Source: Wenzhouxiangella sp. XN201
GTDB taxonomy: Bacteria > Pseudomonadota > Gammaproteobacteria > Xanthomonadales > Wenzhouxiangellaceae
Direction of reading: 5' to 3'
Assembly: GCF_011008905.1 (NCBI RefSeq)
Contig: NZ_JAAIVI010000017.1
Location: 620,001-684,000 of the forward strand
Length of the DNA: 64,000 bases
The notes beneath the pieces are model-generated. The model made no database searches. It was not told the origin of the DNA and was given only the letters and a program-made list of their open reading frames with translations. This document shows, one piece after another, positions 7,927 through 17,800 of the stretch (its first letter is position 1; each line of letters opens with the position of its first letter). The position numbers and the translations under genes were made by a program.

Positions 7927-8844
7927 TCAGAATTTGCTGCGGTTTGGCCGATAGCCGGACAGGGCATCCTGCGTCAGGCGCCGGCCCAGATCGATGATTT
8001 CCCGGGCCCGGTAGAACTCGTGAACCTGGCAGGTGTTCTTGGGCACGCTGATCATGATATCCGAGTGGAAGATAGCCATGTGATGACGTGCGATAGCAGC
8101 CTCCATGGTATCGAGTGCCCGCATCATGACCGCCATCAGGCCGGGTCGTGAACTAGTCTCGCCCTCGTCCTCGGAATTGCGCCAGCTGTTCATGAATTCG
8201 CGCACCTTCTGGAACATGCCGTTGCTGTCTTCGTCGGCTTGTCGGTCGCGCTCGAGCGGCGCGGGATGAACCGACGGGCCATTGGCGTCGACGACGATCA
8301 CCAGGTCGTTGATGGCGCGCAGGGTGGGCGCGATCGGAACGGGGTTGAGAATGCCACCGTCAATCATCGTGCGTCCGCGGTATTCGTGCGGCGTGAACAC
8401 GCCCGGGATGGCGATGGATGCGCGAATGGCGTCGAAAAGTGGTCCCCGGTCGAGCCACAGTTCCCGGCCCGAGTCGAGATCGACGGCCACGGCCGTGAAA
8501 TCGATCTTCAGGTCTTCGATCTCGTACTCGCCGATCAGCTCGGCCAGCTTGTTGATGATCCTGCGCCCGCGAATCAGTCCGCCGCCGGACAGGGTCCAGT
8601 CGACCAGCGCGAGCACGTCGGACTGGGCGAGCCCGCAAATCCAGTCCTCGTAGGCATCGAGCCGGCCGGCAGCGTGGATGCCGCCGATCAGGGCGCCCAT
8701 CGACGAACCCGCGATTGTTCGGATTTCCACGCCGGCATCCTCGAGCGCCCGGATCACGCCGATATGGGCCAGCCCGCGCGCACCGCCTGAACCCAGCACC
8801 AAAGAGACTGTCTGCCCGGATAAGGAGCGATTCAATTCGGTCAT
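7927..8844 (-). CDS. Patatin-like phospholipase (RssA-type)
   Basis: The 305-aa protein shows the full patatin signature: the glycine-rich oxyanion loop GSGGARGLAHIG near residue 17, the nucleophile in GSSMG (GxSxG, about 46-50) and the catalytic Asp in the DGG motif (MIDGGILNPVP, about 162). Such enzymes are serine acyl-hydrolases acting on membrane lipids. No signal peptide is visible, so it is probably cytoplasmic or membrane-peripheral. The tail (230-305) carries a charged insert, NSEDEGETSSRPG. It heads a two-gene unit with the small acidic protein. Confidence 0.92.
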   Translation of the reverse strand: MTELNRSLSGQTVSLVLGSGGARGLAHIGVIRALEDAGVEIRTIAGSSMGALIGGIHAAGRLDAYEDWICGLAQSDVLALVDWTLSGGGLIRGRRIINKLAELIGEYEIEDLKIDFTAVAVDLDSGRELWLDRGPLFDAIRASIAIPGVFTPHEYRGRTMIDGGILNPVPIAPTLRAINDLVIVVDANGPSVHPAPLERDRQADEDSNGMFQKVREFMNSWRNSEDEGETSSRPGLMAVMMRALDTMEAAIARHHMAIFHSDIMISVPKNTCQVHEFYRAREIIDLGRRLTQDALSGYRPNRSKF

Positions 8845-8858
8845 ATCGAGATTCTAGC

Positions 8859-10028
8859 CTAGGGCGCCGGCACGTCGAACGCCTGGCGCACCCAGGCGAG
8901 GTAATGCTGGTCGGTCGACACGACCTTGCCGGGCGAGTCGGACAGCTTGACCACTGGCTGGCCGTTGCACTCGGTCATCTTGATGACGATGTTGGCCGGT
9001 TTCACGCCGAGATCGTGGGTGAGATTGGTGCCGATGCCGAAGCTGACGTTGGTGCGGTCGCGAAACCGCTGCCAGATTTCGGCTGCCCGCGGTATATCCA
9101 GAGAATCGGAGAAGATCAGGTTGCGTGACTCTGGATCGACCCGGTTCTTGCGGTAGTGCTCGACCATTGCTTCGCCCCATTCCATCGGGTCGCCGGAATC
9201 CTGGCGGGCACCGTCGAAGAGCTTGCAGAAGTACATGTCGAAATCGCGCAGGAAGGCCTTGAGGCTGTAGGTGTCCGATAGCGCGATGCCGAGGTCACCG
9301 CGGTACTCGCGCGCCCAGACCTCAAAGGCGAAGCGCTGGGTTTCGGCCAGGCGCGGGCCGAGCGCCTGGCAGGCCTGGATGAACTCGTGCGCCATCGTGC
9401 CGATGGGTACCAGGCCGAGTTCCTTGGCCAGTCGCACGTTGCTGGTACCGCGGAAGCTGCCTGGAATCTCCCGGGCGAAAGTCTCGACGACTTCGTCGTG
9501 CCATTCTCGCGAGAAGCGACGCCGGGTTCCGAAATCGGCAAAGATGAACTCGTCGGGCCGATCGAGGGCCTGGACCTGTTCGACCTTTTTGTGCAGGCGG
9601 CGTCGGCCCTCGTCGAGAGAATGGTCAGGCCAGGCATGGCGGCTGTAGAGCTCGCTGATGATGGCCAGTACCGGCACCTCGAACAGGATGGTGTGCAGCC
9701 AGGGCCCGCGAATCGTGATAGTGAGCTGCTCGCCGTCCTCGCCGATTTCGACGAAGCGCGACTGCAGGTGGAACAGGCGCAGGAACTCGATGAAGTCCGA
9801 CTTCATGTAGCGCAGACTGCTGAGGAAATTCAGCTCCTCCGGGCCGAGCATGAGAGAGCACAGGTGCTCGATTTCGCGTTCCAGGTCCTGGCGAATCGGT
9901 CGGAGATCGATGCCCTCGCTGCGGCAATTGAAGCGGTACTCGACCTCCGCACCGGGGAACTGGTGCAGAACGGTCTGCATCATCGAGTACTTGTAGATGT
10001 CGGTGTCGAGCAAGGATTCGATGATCAT
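8859..10028 (-). CDS. pncB: Nicotinate phosphoribosyltransferase
   Basis: The 389-aa enzyme makes nicotinate mononucleotide from nicotinate and PRPP in NAD salvage. Family landmarks are the start SLLDTDIYKYSMMQTVLHQFP, FADFGTRRRFS, the GTMAHEFIQA segment with the phosphorylatable His, and FGIGTNLTHDLG. Length matches E. coli PncB (400). Its ATG overlaps the pncA stop by 4 nt (10025-10028), so the two salvage steps are translationally coupled. Confidence 0.97.
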   Translation of the reverse strand: MIIESLLDTDIYKYSMMQTVLHQFPGAEVEYRFNCRSEGIDLRPIRQDLEREIEHLCSLMLGPEELNFLSSLRYMKSDFIEFLRLFHLQSRFVEIGEDGEQLTITIRGPWLHTILFEVPVLAIISELYSRHAWPDHSLDEGRRRLHKKVEQVQALDRPDEFIFADFGTRRRFSREWHDEVVETFAREIPGSFRGTSNVRLAKELGLVPIGTMAHEFIQACQALGPRLAETQRFAFEVWAREYRGDLGIALSDTYSLKAFLRDFDMYFCKLFDGARQDSGDPMEWGEAMVEHYRKNRVDPESRNLIFSDSLDIPRAAEIWQRFRDRTNVSFGIGTNLTHDLGVKPANIVIKMTECNGQPVVKLSDSPGKVVSTDQHYLAWVRQAFDVPAP

Positions 10029-10672
10029 GCCGCCTGCTCCAATTCGTCACAGCTCTCGATGAATTCGATACCGACCGCTTTCATCGCCTGCAGTGCCTTT
10101 TCGACACTCTCATCGGCAATTCCCCGGCAAGCGGCCCGGTTGAGAATGACCTGGAAACCGGCCTGCTGCAGCTGGCGGGCAGTCGCCCAAACGCAGAAGT
10201 CGGTGGCCAGGCCGCCGACCAGTACGTGACTGACCTCGCGTGCGTCGAGCCACTCGATGACGCCGGTGCTCATCTCCTCGGCGATGTCGTGATAGCAGGC
10301 GCCATAGGGGTGCATGTCCAGCTCCACACCCTTCCAGACAAAGAAGTCGTAGTCGGCCGGGCGGGGCAGGCCGGGTACCAGCTTGAAGCCCTCGGTGCCT
10401 GGGACGGCATGCACCGGCCAGTGCTCCTCGACGTTCTCGCCTCCGACACCGCCCTGGCCGATCTTTTCCGGGTCCTCGGTGACCCACACCGCCTTGGGGC
10501 TATGCGAGTCTTTCGATCCGAGGCGGTAGGCGGCGCATCTGGCCTGCCGATTGAGCTCCGGGCCGATGGTGTCGCCTTCCTCGACCGGTAGTTCCTCCGG
10601 GCACAATGGCGTAAAAGTGCGCTGTGCGTCCACATCGAAGCTTGCAACGTATTGTTTTTCAGGAATTTTCAT
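10025..10672 (-). CDS. pncA: Nicotinamidase
   Basis: The 215-aa isochorismatase-fold enzyme converts nicotinamide to nicotinate, the substrate of the next gene. The catalytic triad is visible as an Asp in FDVDAQRTF (D13/D15), K114 (VWKG) and C160 (LATDFCV). Metal ligands are probably D55 and H57 (SKDSHSP) and H88 (HWPVHAVPGTEGF). The metal motif reads DSH instead of the more usual DWH. The gene is the first of a pncA-pncB operon; ATG 10672 is the only good start. Confidence 0.95.
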   Translation of the reverse strand: MKIPEKQYVASFDVDAQRTFTPLCPEELPVEEGDTIGPELNRQARCAAYRLGSKDSHSPKAVWVTEDPEKIGQGGVGGENVEEHWPVHAVPGTEGFKLVPGLPRPADYDFFVWKGVELDMHPYGACYHDIAEEMSTGVIEWLDAREVSHVLVGGLATDFCVWATARQLQQAGFQVILNRAACRGIADESVEKALQAMKAVGIEFIESCDELEQAA

Positions 10673-10760
10673 AACAACTAGGTGGCGGTGTCCTCACAAA
10701 TTCAGATGCGGTCGATGGCTCCGAATGGCAACCATCGTGACGACAGGATACGGAGAATGC

Positions 10761-10880
10761 GTCATCCCGGACGGCGCACAAGCGCTGATCCGGGATCTCG
10801 CACATCGCCTGTTGCTTGCGCTTCCAGGGCCGTGCCGCGCGACCGCTGTGCGAGGTCCCGGCTCAGGGCCGGGACGACGG
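10761..10880 (-). repeat. Bipartite palindromic repeat, copy 4 (inverted)
   Basis: On the minus strand it reads GTCGTCCCGGCCCTGAGCC, CCTCGCAC, then GGCACGGCCC and finally TGCGAGATCCCGGAT..ATCCGGGATGAC. This is the same order of blocks as the 7.3-kb copies. It fills most of the gap between pncA and the acetolactate synthase gene, where no gene is seen. Confidence 0.75.
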
Positions 10881-10905
10881 GCCCACGCTCGCCACGGTGC
10901 GTCGA

Positions 10906-12549
10906 TCAACCGCTTATGGATGCAGTGGCCGCGGGGATGGCCTCGAACAGCTCATGCTGGCTGTCCGTGTAATCGATCGGGCAGTCGATCAGGTGCACGC
11001 CAGGGCTTGCCAGGCATTCTTCCAGCCGTCGGGTCAGGTGATCGGCTGACTCGACGCGATGGCCGCGAGCGCCATAGCTCTCCGCGTACTGGACAAAATC
11101 GGGGTTGCCGAAGTCGAGTCCGAAATCGGCCAGTCCCATATCTTGCTGCTTCCACTTGATCATGCCGTAGGCATCGTCGCGCAGCAGCAGGACAACCAGG
11201 TCGAGGCCGAGGCGTACGGCTGTTTCCAACTCCTGCGAGTTCATCATGAAGCCGCCGTCGCCGCACACAGCCAGGACTTTGCGGTCCGGATGGACGAGGC
11301 GGGCGGCCATGGCGACCGGCAGCCCGGCGCCCATGGACGCCAGGGCGTTGTCGAGCAAAAGGGTATTGGAGCGCGTGGTGCGGTAGTTGCGCGCGAACCA
11401 GACCTTGTAGAGGCCGTTGTCGAGGCTGACGATGCCGTCCTCGGGCATGGCATCACGCACAGCGTGGACGATCCGGCGAGGATGGATCGGGAAATTGTCC
11501 AGGTCGCGCCCGCGCTCCAGATCCTCGAGCATGGCAGCCCGGACTCGGTGGGCGAACTCGAAATCCCAGTGTTCCTGTGCCTCGATTCTCTCGTCGATCT
11601 GCCAGATCGCATTGGCGATGTCACCGGTGACTTCGAGCTGCGGGAAATAGACCGGATCCACCTCGGCGCTGAAGAAGTTGACATGAATGACGGTGCGACG
11701 ACCCTCGCGCATGAAAAACGGCGGTTTCTCGACCACATCGTGGCCGATGTTGATGATGCAGTCGGCCTTGTCGATGACGCGGTGGGCATAGTCGCCTTCC
11801 GACAGCGCAGCGGTGCCCATCCAGCAATTGGTCTCACCCACAACACCCTTGCCCATCTGAGTGCTCACGAACGGAATGCCGGTGTGGTCGATGAAACGTC
11901 GCAGCATGCGTGCGGTGAGCTTGCGGTTGGCGCCGGCCCCGATCAGCAGCAGCGGGTGGCGGGCTTTTTCTATGGCTTCCACGGCCGTCTCGATCGCCTT
12001 TTCCTCCGCCACGGGGCGACGGTGGTAACTGGCCGTGATCGGCGCCTCGTCGGTTTCCTCCTCGGCAATGTCCTCGGGCAGCTCCAGGTGAGTCGCGCCG
12101 GGACGCTCTTCCTCAGCCAGTCGGAACGCCTCGCGAACGCGGGACGGGATCGTTGCTGCCGATACAATCTGCCGGGTGTAGCGAGTGACGGGCCGCATCA
12201 GGTCGACCACATCGATGACTTGGAAATGGCCCTGTTTGGACGTCTTGATCGGTTTCTGACCGGTAATCATCACCAGCGGCATCGCACCCAGTTCGGCGTA
12301 GGCCGCCGGTGTGACCAGGTTGGTCGCTCCGGGCCCGAGGGTCGACAGGCACACACCCGGCTTGCCGGTCAGGCGGCCGTAGCAGGCAGCCATGAAGCCC
12401 GCACCCTGCTCGTGACGGGTGACGATCAGGCGGATGCTCGATTCGCGCAGGGCTTCGAGGATTTCCAGATTTTCCTCGCCGGGGACGGCGAAGACGTACT
12501 CGACGCCCTCGTTTTCCAGGCACTGGATGAATAGTTGTGCGGCTTTCAT
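10906..12549 (-). CDS. Acetolactate synthase, catabolic AlsS-like large subunit
   Basis: The 547-aa ThDP enzyme carries the three usual domains: PYR (VPGEENLEILEAL, catalytic Glu in TRHEQGAGFMA), a central domain, and PP with the ThDP/Mg motif GDGGFMMNSQELETAVRLGL followed by LLRDDAYGMIKWKQ. It condenses two pyruvates to acetolactate. No small regulatory subunit or other ilv gene is adjacent, and the sequence style is that of FAD-independent AlsS-like enzymes. ATG 12549 (MKAAQLF) is preferred; a GTG at 12585 would add 12 residues that overlap repeat DNA. Confidence 0.88.
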   Translation of the reverse strand: MKAAQLFIQCLENEGVEYVFAVPGEENLEILEALRESSIRLIVTRHEQGAGFMAACYGRLTGKPGVCLSTLGPGATNLVTPAAYAELGAMPLVMITGQKPIKTSKQGHFQVIDVVDLMRPVTRYTRQIVSAATIPSRVREAFRLAEEERPGATHLELPEDIAEEETDEAPITASYHRRPVAEEKAIETAVEAIEKARHPLLLIGAGANRKLTARMLRRFIDHTGIPFVSTQMGKGVVGETNCWMGTAALSEGDYAHRVIDKADCIINIGHDVVEKPPFFMREGRRTVIHVNFFSAEVDPVYFPQLEVTGDIANAIWQIDERIEAQEHWDFEFAHRVRAAMLEDLERGRDLDNFPIHPRRIVHAVRDAMPEDGIVSLDNGLYKVWFARNYRTTRSNTLLLDNALASMGAGLPVAMAARLVHPDRKVLAVCGDGGFMMNSQELETAVRLGLDLVVLLLRDDAYGMIKWKQQDMGLADFGLDFGNPDFVQYAESYGARGHRVESADHLTRRLEECLASPGVHLIDCPIDYTDSQHELFEAIPAATASISG

Positions 12550-12657
12550 GTGTTTATGGTGCCCCATTGGGGGTGAATGTGCCACTTGCCTGCTTCGCAG
12601 GCTGGTTCGTCAGCTCGCTGCCGCTGGGTTGGCTGATGCCACCGGTCGCTGTGGCGC

Positions 12658-12687
12658 CCTCGACAAGTCAAAGGCGATTTCGCCCGG
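12658..12687 (+). repeat. Solo copy of the 30-bp terminal repeat
   Basis: These 30 bases (CCTCGACAAGTCAAAGGCGA followed by TTTCGCCCGG) are identical to the left terminal repeat of the element at 42320. The copy stands alone 50 nt outside the 12737-13267 element, as if part of an older or partly deleted insertion. The flank before it (CTGCCGCTGGGTTG..CCACCGGT) is also shared with the 42.3-kb locus. Confidence 0.8.
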
Positions 12688-12736
12688 CCTGCTGCGCAGG
12701 CGCTGGATTGGTTGACGCCGCTGGTCGCTGCGCGAG

Positions 12737-13267
12737 TCTCGACAAGTCAACTTCTGTTTCGCCCGCCTGCTACGCAGGCTGATGGCGAGTAACTTTTTTC
12801 TCGCGCGAAAAAAGTCACCAAAAAACGCGCTTAAAAGCAGGCGGTTACGTCTCAGGAACCTTTGAGCGGAGTGGCTTCACAGACTGTGGCTGGGGCCTTG
12901 CTTGGGCCCGGCTGCGGAACATGCTGGCTTACGATGACGCCTGCAGCGGCCCGCATCTGGCACGACGACTTCGAGCGGCATACCACCCCCGACCACTTCT
13001 TCACTCTTAATCGAAGCCGACCCCGATCGAGGTCGTGCTGTCTGGGTGCGGGCTACGCCAGGGCTTTATCGAAAATGCCATGTTTCACGACCGAGCATTA
13101 GCGAAGGCACGAACGGTATCTCCGTTAAGCCCACTAGACATCTGGTCCTGCGGAACATCCGCGTCTTCTAAGAGCGTTTTTGGTGACTTTTGTCGAGACT
13201 GACAAAAGTTACTCGCCCAAAGAGCTTGCGAAGCAAGCCGGGCGAAACCGCCTTTGACTTGTCGAGG
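12737..13267 (-). mobile_element. ~530-bp non-coding TIR element, copy A
   Basis: The reverse complement of this region matches 42320-42852 over nearly its whole length. The outer end at 13238-13267 keeps the 30-bp terminal repeat with one change. The other end (12738 onward, CTCGACAAGTCAA..GTTTCGCCCG) is more decayed. Next to each end is a hairpin of the type ACTTTTGTC..GACAAAAGT (about 13190-13211) or TTTTTTCTCGCGCGAAAAAA (about 12790-12812). No transposase is encoded. It could be a MITE-like element or a dispersed structured RNA. It fills the gap from 12586 to 13355. Confidence 0.75.
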
Positions 13268-13355
13268 ACGCCACAGCGATCGGTGGCGTCAGCCAATCCA
13301 ACGCCTGCGAAGCAAGCGGCTTGCAGCAAACCAGCCACAATGGCAATCTGATGGC

Positions 13356-14000
13356 ATGCCAACCAATGCCGACTACCGCGCCGCTTACCGGCACGAAAAC
13401 ATCGGCCCGAACTATTCGGGTAAGGCGCATTTCGCGTTCGTGTTGGTCTTCGCCCTGGGTGGCATTGCGCTGTGTATCTGGCAGCTCCAGGCGGTCAGTC
13501 CGCTTGAGTGGCTGGCTGTCCCGCTGACCTTTCTTTATGCCAACCTGGTCGAATACGTCGGCCATCGCTGGGTCATGCACCGCAGCGTTCCCGGTCTGAC
13601 CCTGATCTACAAGCGCCATGCCGGTCAGCATCATCGGTTTTTCACGGATCGGCACATGGCCCTGGAAGGTTGGCAGGACTGCAAGGTGGTGCTGTTTCCG
13701 GCCGTGTTGATGATTTTCTTCTTCGGCTTGTTTGCCGCACCGATCGGGTTGCTGCTCGCCTGGCTCGCTACCGCCAACGTGGCCTGGTTGTTCGTCGCCA
13801 CCGCCCTGGGCTATTACCTCAACTATGAATTGCTGCACCTGGCCTACCATGTGCCGGAAGATTCGCGCCTGCTCAATGTCCCGTTCCTGCGCCGCCTACG
13901 CCGCCTGCACCATCGCCATCACGACACCGCGCTGATGACTCACAAGAACTTCAATATCACCTATCCCATTGGGGATTGGCTGTTTCGAACCCGGGTCTGA
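13356..14000 (+). CDS. Fatty acid hydroxylase / sterol desaturase superfamily protein
   Basis: The 214-aa membrane protein has about four hydrophobic segments and the di-iron histidine motifs of the superfamily: HRWVMHR, HAGQHHRFF, LNYELLHLAYH and RLHHRHHD. These enzymes hydroxylate or desaturate lipids at the membrane with O2. The frame is open upstream to 13254, but that part is repeat DNA. ATG 13356 (MPTNADYRAAYRHENIG) is chosen because the conserved protein begins here. Substrate unknown. Confidence 0.85.
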   Translation: MPTNADYRAAYRHENIGPNYSGKAHFAFVLVFALGGIALCIWQLQAVSPLEWLAVPLTFLYANLVEYVGHRWVMHRSVPGLTLIYKRHAGQHHRFFTDRHMALEGWQDCKVVLFPAVLMIFFFGLFAAPIGLLLAWLATANVAWLFVATALGYYLNYELLHLAYHVPEDSRLLNVPFLRRLRRLHHRHHDTALMTHKNFNITYPIGDWLFRTRV

Positions 14001-14010
14001 TGAGACGCCT

Positions 14011-14130
14011 GTTGTCCCGGCCCCAGAGCCGGGACCTCGCACGCTGTGGTTTGGCACGGCCCAACTGAGTGCCAACGGACGTGTGTGAGGCCCCGGTTAG
14101 GTGCTTTGCACCTTCCGGGGCGACAAGGGG
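14011..14130 (+). repeat. Bipartite palindromic repeat, copy 5
   Basis: It starts GTTGTCCCGGCCCCAGAGCC, then GGGACCTCGCACGC, TTTGGCACGGCCC and GTGAGGCCCCGG..CCTTCCGGGGCGACA, giving the same two-hairpin layout. It lies between two convergent genes and could act as a bidirectional transcript end. Confidence 0.8.
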
Positions 14131-14135
14131 AGATG

Positions 14136-14792
14136 TCACTCCAGCGTCTCGATAAAGGCGTTGGCCTCGGCAATGGCTTCATTCATCGCCCGAATCAGTG
14201 CTTCGGTGTCACTTTCAATGCTGTCGAGTTCATTTCTCAATGCAGAGATGGCACGGGCGTTGAGGTTGTGCTTGAGAAACAACACCTGGTCCTGGAAGGA
14301 CTGCAGTACCGGGTCCATGCTGGCCTCGGCGCGTTCCATGGCCGCGATCATGCGCTCGTAGCGGCCCTGAGTTTCTCGCAGCAGATCACGTGAGCGGCGG
14401 CGCAGGTCGGCGCTCTCGTATTCATCCAGTTCATCCGACCACTCGTCGAATAGATCTCCGGCCACGTCGCGGACCGCATCAATCCGTTCCCGGACCTGTT
14501 CGGCATCTTCCAGGCTGCGCTCGTAGGAACGATTCAGATTGTCGTAGAGGTCCTCCAGCTCTCCGCCGTCAAAGGCGACCGTGGCGCGGAACTGTTCCAG
14601 GGCGGAAGAAAATTGTTCCTTCGCCTCGTCCTGAGCGTCGCGGGCCGATTCCACGCGCGAGGACAGGATGTCGCGCTTCTCCACGCCGAAGGCTTCGAGG
14701 GTGCGGTATTTGGCGGCCTGGCAGCCGGCCAGGATCGTCACGACGAGAAGCATGAGGGCGGTCTTCAACCAGGGAATGCGGACTGAGTGCAT
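14136..14792 (-). CDS. DUF2959-family lipoprotein
   Basis: The 218-aa protein has a lipoprotein signal (LLVVTILAGC) followed by long charged helices (about 30-218), largely coiled coil, beginning AKYRTLEAFGVEKRDILSSRVE, the hallmark start of the DUF2959 family. The molecular role is not established. It is probably anchored in the outer membrane facing the periplasm. It sits alone between two palindromic repeats. Confidence 0.85.
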   Translation of the reverse strand: MHSVRIPWLKTALMLLVVTILAGCQAAKYRTLEAFGVEKRDILSSRVESARDAQDEAKEQFSSALEQFRATVAFDGGELEDLYDNLNRSYERSLEDAEQVRERIDAVRDVAGDLFDEWSDELDEYESADLRRRSRDLLRETQGRYERMIAAMERAEASMDPVLQSFQDQVLFLKHNLNARAISALRNELDSIESDTEALIRAMNEAIAEANAFIETLE

Positions 14793-14838
14793 GAGATGTG
14801 CCTCCGGGTGATTCCACAGCTCATGATAGCCGACCGAA

Positions 14839-14886
14839 GCGCGCGAGGCCCCGGAAAGGCGCTAAGCGCCTTACGGGGCGACAAGC
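14839..14886 (+). repeat. Bipartite palindromic repeat, half copy
   Basis: Only the second hairpin block is present: GCGCGAGGCCCCGGAAAGGC, then GCTAAGCGCC and TTACGGGGCGACA. It lies at the 3' side of the RND permease gene. Confidence 0.7.
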
Positions 14887-14894
14887 TTCCGGTT

Positions 14895-17800
14895 TCAACT
14901 TTCCTGCGAGGCCACCATGCCGGTCCGTTCGCGGCCGGTGATGCGCTGAACGAAATGGACGAAGTCATCGCCGATCAGGTAGAGGATCGGGATCAGGCCC
15001 AGCGTGATGACCGTGGCGAAAACGATGCCGAAGGCCAGGGATGCAGCCATCGGAACGACGATCTGCGCCTGCAGGCTCTTTTCGAAGAACACGATCGGCG
15101 CCAGGCCCAGGAAAGTGGTCGCAGAGGTCAGGATGATCGGCCGGAAGCGGGCTCGGGCGGCCTTGACGGCAGCATCGATGCGCGATTCGCCGGCCCGCCG
15201 GCTGCGATTGACGAAATCGACCAGGATCAGGCTGTCGTTGACGACCACGCCGGCCAGGGCAATGATGCCGAACAGGCTCAACATGCTGATCGGGATGCCC
15301 AGCAACCAATGGCCGACCACGGCGCCGACCATGCCGAAGGGAATGACCGACATGATCAGAAGCGGCTGCAGGTACGATCGCAGGGGCACCGCGATCAGCG
15401 CATAAATGAGGAACAAGGCGAAGGCCGTGCCAAGCAAAAGGTCGCGCGCAACTTCCTGCTGGCTTCGCGTGGCCCCCGACACCCGGTAACTGACGCTGGG
15501 GTAGCTGGCGAGAATCTCCGGCAGGTGGGTCTCACGCAGTTCGGTGGTGATGCGGCCCGGTTCGGCCACGTCCTTGTCGACCCGGGCGGTGACGCTGATG
15601 GAGCGCTGGCGATCGAATCGGCGGATCACCGAAGGGCTGTTGCCGACTTCCACGTCGGCGACCGCGCCAAAGGGCACTTCCGAACCATCAGGCGTACGAA
15701 TGCGCATATCTTCCAGGTACCCTTCGGAGGTGCGTTGCTCGCGCGGGTAGCGCACCATAACGCGCACATCGTCCTGGCCTCGCTGGATGCGCTGTACTTC
15801 CTCGCCGAAGAAAGCCTGGCGTACCTGGCGGGCCAGATTCTGCTGGCTCAGGCCGAGCACTTCGGCCCCGGGTTTGATCTCGAGCTGCAATTCCTTGAGA
15901 CCACCTTCGAAGGAGTTTCGCACGTCGTAGGCACCGTCGTAGCCGGTGACCCGGCTCTCGAGTTCAGCAGCGGCTGCTTCGAGCTGATCGAGGTCGCTGC
16001 CGACAAGCTGGAAAGACAGGTCGGGACCGCCGCCGCCCGGGCCGCCGCCGGCGTTACCAATTTGCAGGCCACGAGCGCCGGGAATCTGGCCGACGGCTTC
16101 GCGCCATTCGCGCTGCAGTTCGTTGATGGTCACCGGGCTGTCTTCCTTGAGCGCCATCTCTACCAGCATGCCGCCGCTGGTGTCGGATCCCGACCAGGCG
16201 AATACGGTCCGCACGAGGGGCTCGTCCAGACCGTGCTCCTCCTGAAGCTTTTTGTCGGTGGCTTCCAACTGCTCGGCCAGGTAGTCCATGTTGGCATGCG
16301 TGACGTAGGCCGGCGTGCCCTCGTTCATTTCCAGGTTGACCTGCATGAAGTCGCCGGCAAAGTCCGGGAAGAACACCACGCGCATGGCTCCGCTGACAAT
16401 CAGGCCCAGCGACAGGATGAGCACCGAAACGAAGCCGGCCAGAGACAGGTAGCGGTTGCGCAACAGGACGCCCAGCGATGGCAGGTAGTAGCGGTCGACG
16501 AAGGTGAACAGGCCGTCGGAAAAGCGGCGCTGGAAGCGGATGAATCGATTGGTGGTGTCCGGCTCGAACTTCTTGACGCGCATATGCGCCAGGTGGGCCG
16601 GAAGAATGAGCTTGGATTCGATCAGCGACATGAACAGGCACAGCACCACCACCCAGCCAATGGCCGCGAAAAACTGCCCCGAGATGCCGGAGATCATCAG
16701 GATCGGCAGGAAGGCGGCAATCGTGGTCAGCACGCCGAAGGTGGCGGGAATGGCGACCTTGTAGACGCCGTCGACCACGTGGTCGATCGAGTGCCCCCGT
16801 TCACGAATCTCCGTGTAGGCGGACTCGCCCATGACGATGGCGTCGTCGACGACGATGCCAAGCACCACAAGGAAGCCGAACAGGCTGATCAGGTTGATGG
16901 TCACCCCCACGGCCGGCAGCATCCACAGCGCACCGAGGAACGCGATCAGCAGTCCGACCATGACCCAGAAAGCCAGTTTCAGGCGCAGGAACAGGGCGAG
17001 GATCAGAAAGACCAGGATGGCGCCGGCGACGAGGTTCTTGCCCATCATCTCCATGCGGCCTTTCAGGTAGTAGGAGATGTCGGCCCACCAGTCGACGCTG
17101 ATCCCGGCCGGCAGTTCATCCTGCTTTTGGGCGACATAGTCGCGCACGGCCTCGGAAACGGCCAGCGCGTTCTGCTCGCCTACGCTGAGGATACGGATGG
17201 CGGTGGCCGATTGGCCGTTGTGGCGGGCATAGCGCTCGCGCTCGACAAAACCGTCGCGGATAGTGGCGATGTCGCGTACCAGCACACGCGAGCCGTCGGG
17301 ATCGGTGCGCACGACGATGTCCTCGAAGTCGCGGCCCACGTAGGCCTGGCCGATGGTGCGCACCAGCACATCGCCGCCGGCGGTCTCGATGCGCCCGCCC
17401 GGCAGGTCGAGCGAGGACTCGCGAATCGCCTGGGCCACTTCGCCGAGCGTGAGGTCATAGGACCGTAGCGTCTCCTCGCGGACCTCGATGCCGATTTCGT
17501 AGGCACGGGTGCCGACCAGTTCGGCACGGGTGACGTCGGGCAGGGCGATGATCTCGTCTCGAATGTTCCGCGCGGCTTCCTTGAGCGTGCGCTCGTCGAC
17601 ATCGCCGAAAACCGACACCCAGATGACCTCCTGCGTCCAGGTGTTGCGTTGGTAGACCGGGCGCTCGGTTTCGGCCGGAAATGTCGAGATGGAGTCAACG
17701 CGCGTTTTGATCTCATCGAGGACTTCGAGCACGTCGTAGTCGGGGTGGACCTCGATCTGAACGCTGCCCGAGCCTTCACGACCGGTCGATACCATCTCGC

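Noticed and set aside
11059..12534. 491-codon frame on the plus strand
   Set aside because: It lies wholly antisense to the acetolactate synthase gene and has no recognisable motif.
13254..13355. N-terminal extension of the fatty acid hydroxylase-like gene
   Set aside because: These codons fall inside and next to the TIR element end, and the conserved protein starts at 13356.
14787..17468. 893-codon open frame on the plus strand
   Set aside because: It is the antisense of the first RND permease. Its product is His/Gln/Asp-rich with no domain, and the opposite strand encodes a complete 1053-aa pump.
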